Positions 4,139-5,015 of a stretch of 5,015 nucleotides of DNA are shown one piece after another. How positions within the stretch are numbered: the first letter of the stretch is position 1; each line of letters starts with the position of its first letter. Source of the DNA: Gemmatimonadota bacterium (lineage in GTDB: Bacteria; Gemmatimonadota; Gemmatimonadetes; JACCXV01; JAHWKZ01). The notes beneath the pieces were generated by a model. The model had not been told where the DNA came from. It saw only the letters and a program-made list of their open reading frames with translations, and did not search any database. The stretch lies in assembly GCA_019347645.1 (NCBI GenBank), contig JAHWKZ010000098.1:1-5015 (forward strand), given 5' to 3'. The translations under genes and the position numbers were made by a program.

Positions 4139-5015
4139 TCACGGCGCGATCCCGGCGGCCTCGAGCCCGGCGCGCAGGCCGCGGGCGAGCTCGAGCGGCG
4201 CGCCACGGGCCTGGAAGTGGAAGAAGTAGACGGTGGGCTCGTCGAACAGCATGTGGTTGTGGAGCGCCACGACCTCGATCCCCGCCTCCCGCAGCGCGGC
4301 GACGGCGGGGTTCACGCCATCCTCGAGGAGCGCCATGTCGCCGGCGATCACGGCCGCCTCCCCGTCCGCCGTCTGGCGGAACGCGAACCAGCTGCTGATC
4401 CCCATCGACGCCGGGACGGGAATTCCGTCCACCGTCACCGACAGGTCGTCGCGCGGCAGCGAGACCTTGCAGTAGCCGGGGCCCCGATCGGCCCCCGCCG
4501 GATCGGCGCCGAGCGCGTCGGCGATCGCGTCGCAATCCACACCGGCCACCACCCCCGGTTCCCCGCCTGTGGGGGAGGCCGGGCCGCCGAAGGGACGCCC
4601 GGCCCTGTCGAGCGCCGCGCGCAACCGGCCGGCGAGCGAGTCCGGCGGCCCGATCCCCAGATAGTGGACGAAGCTCATGGCTGGGCTCTCGCCGAGCATG
4701 TGGCGGTGGATCGCGGTGATCGCGAGCCCGTTCTCGCGGAGCCCGGCGGTGACGGGACCGAGCTCCTCGGACGTCAGGGCCAGGTCGCCCATCACGATCG
4801 CGCCCTTCGAGCCCGCCGGGTGGAAGGCGGCCCAGGCGGTCAGCCCCATCCCGGCGGGCAGCTCGGCTCCCAGGAGCCTGACGGAGAGGTCGCCGCGGGG
4901 GAAGGTGACCCGACAGGTCGCCCCGTCGGCCGGCGCCGGACGGTCGAGGAGGGCCGCGATCCGCTCGCAGTCGATGGAGGGTTGTGCGTACGCGTCCGGC
5001 GGCGTCGCCGCGAGC
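4139..5015 (-). CDS. Tandem DUF1259 (LppY/LpqO-type) protein, N-terminus outside window
   Basis: The frame is open to the right edge, giving 291 residues without the true start. The first visible residues (LAATPPDAYAQPSIDC) could be the end of a signal peptide and linker; if so, only a short piece is missing. Two homologous units follow, at about residues 14-141 and 159-291. Each has IDC or VDC, then a second Cys (TCRVTFPRGDLSV and YCKVSLPRDDLSV), a GAIVMGDLAL or AAVIAGDMAL strand, and the family signature with conserved His: AITAIHRHMLGESP..SFVHY in unit 1 and EVVALHNHMLFDEP..YFFHF in unit 2. DUF1259 proteins usually have one or two such units and are often lipoproteins or secreted; their function is unknown. 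The H.HML and following H could bind a metal, which is inference. The ATG at 4849 is internal, because unit 1 extends well beyond it. Confidence 0.88.
   Translation of the reverse strand, partial: LAATPPDAYAQPSIDCERIAALLDRPAPADGATCRVTFPRGDLSVRLLGAELPAGMGLTAWAAFHPAGSKGAIVMGDLALTSEELGPVTAGLRENGLAITAIHRHMLGESPAMSFVHYLGIGPPDSLAGRLRAALDRAGRPFGGPASPTGGEPGVVAGVDCDAIADALGADPAGADRGPGYCKVSLPRDDLSVTVDGIPVPASMGISSWFAFRQTADGEAAVIAGDMALLEDGVNPAVAALREAGIEVVALHNHMLFDEPTVYFFHFQARGAPLELARGLRAGLEAAGIAP
4142..4975 (-). repeat. Two diverged copies of the DUF1259 unit within one gene
   Basis: Unit 1 lies at about 4975-4592 and unit 2 at about 4540-4142, joined by a Gly/Pro-rich linker (FGGPASPTGGEPG). The copies align over their whole length at protein level: DC, C.V..PR.DLSV, G......F, GD.AL, G......H.HML...P....F.H. 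They are well diverged in DNA, so the duplication is old. Confidence 0.75.

Overview
The window is GC-rich DNA (AT-rich stretches are rare and stand out) from a bacterium with an outer membrane. One gene encodes a predicted beta-barrel, and several encode periplasmic proteins with signal peptides. Codon use and composition suggest a high-GC environmental lineage (for example Gemmatimonadota-, Myxococcota- or Eisenbacteria-like), but the sequence does not fix the taxon.

Left part, + strand (1-1590): the 3' end of a polytopic membrane protein gene overlaps by 4 nt a small secreted Cys/His-containing protein. This is followed by an outer-membrane beta-barrel of the 'transporter'/MetA-pathway phenol-degradation superfamily with a His/Asp-rich N-terminus. 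The 1591-1725 gap separates convergent genes and holds no convincing terminator.

Middle and right part, - strand (1726-5015), in transcription order from the right: a tandem-repeat DUF1259 (LppY/LpqO-type) protein cut by the window edge; a 47-aa Cys-rich desulforedoxin/metallothionein-like protein; a secreted Cys-rich 139-aa protein; a Met-rich CpxP/Spy/CnrX-like periplasmic protein; a 73-aa single-span membrane protein overlapping it by 4 nt; and a PCYCGC-family secreted protein. A perfect 12-bp hairpin with a further 7-bp outer stem lies just upstream of the last gene.

Almost every gene codes for a small extracytoplasmic or membrane protein rich in Met, Cys or His. The simplest reading, which is inference, is a copper or other soft-metal handling island: metal-buffering periplasmic proteins, an outer-membrane channel and small Cys proteins. 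No pump ATPase, RND transporter, multicopper oxidase or regulator is visible, so these would have to lie outside the window. The small proteins are largely uncharacterised families. The most distinctive items are the compact set itself, a look-alike pair of Cys-rich secreted proteins on opposite strands (233-601 and 3315-3734), the hairpin at 2268-2320, and the duplicated DUF1259 protein with Cys pairs.
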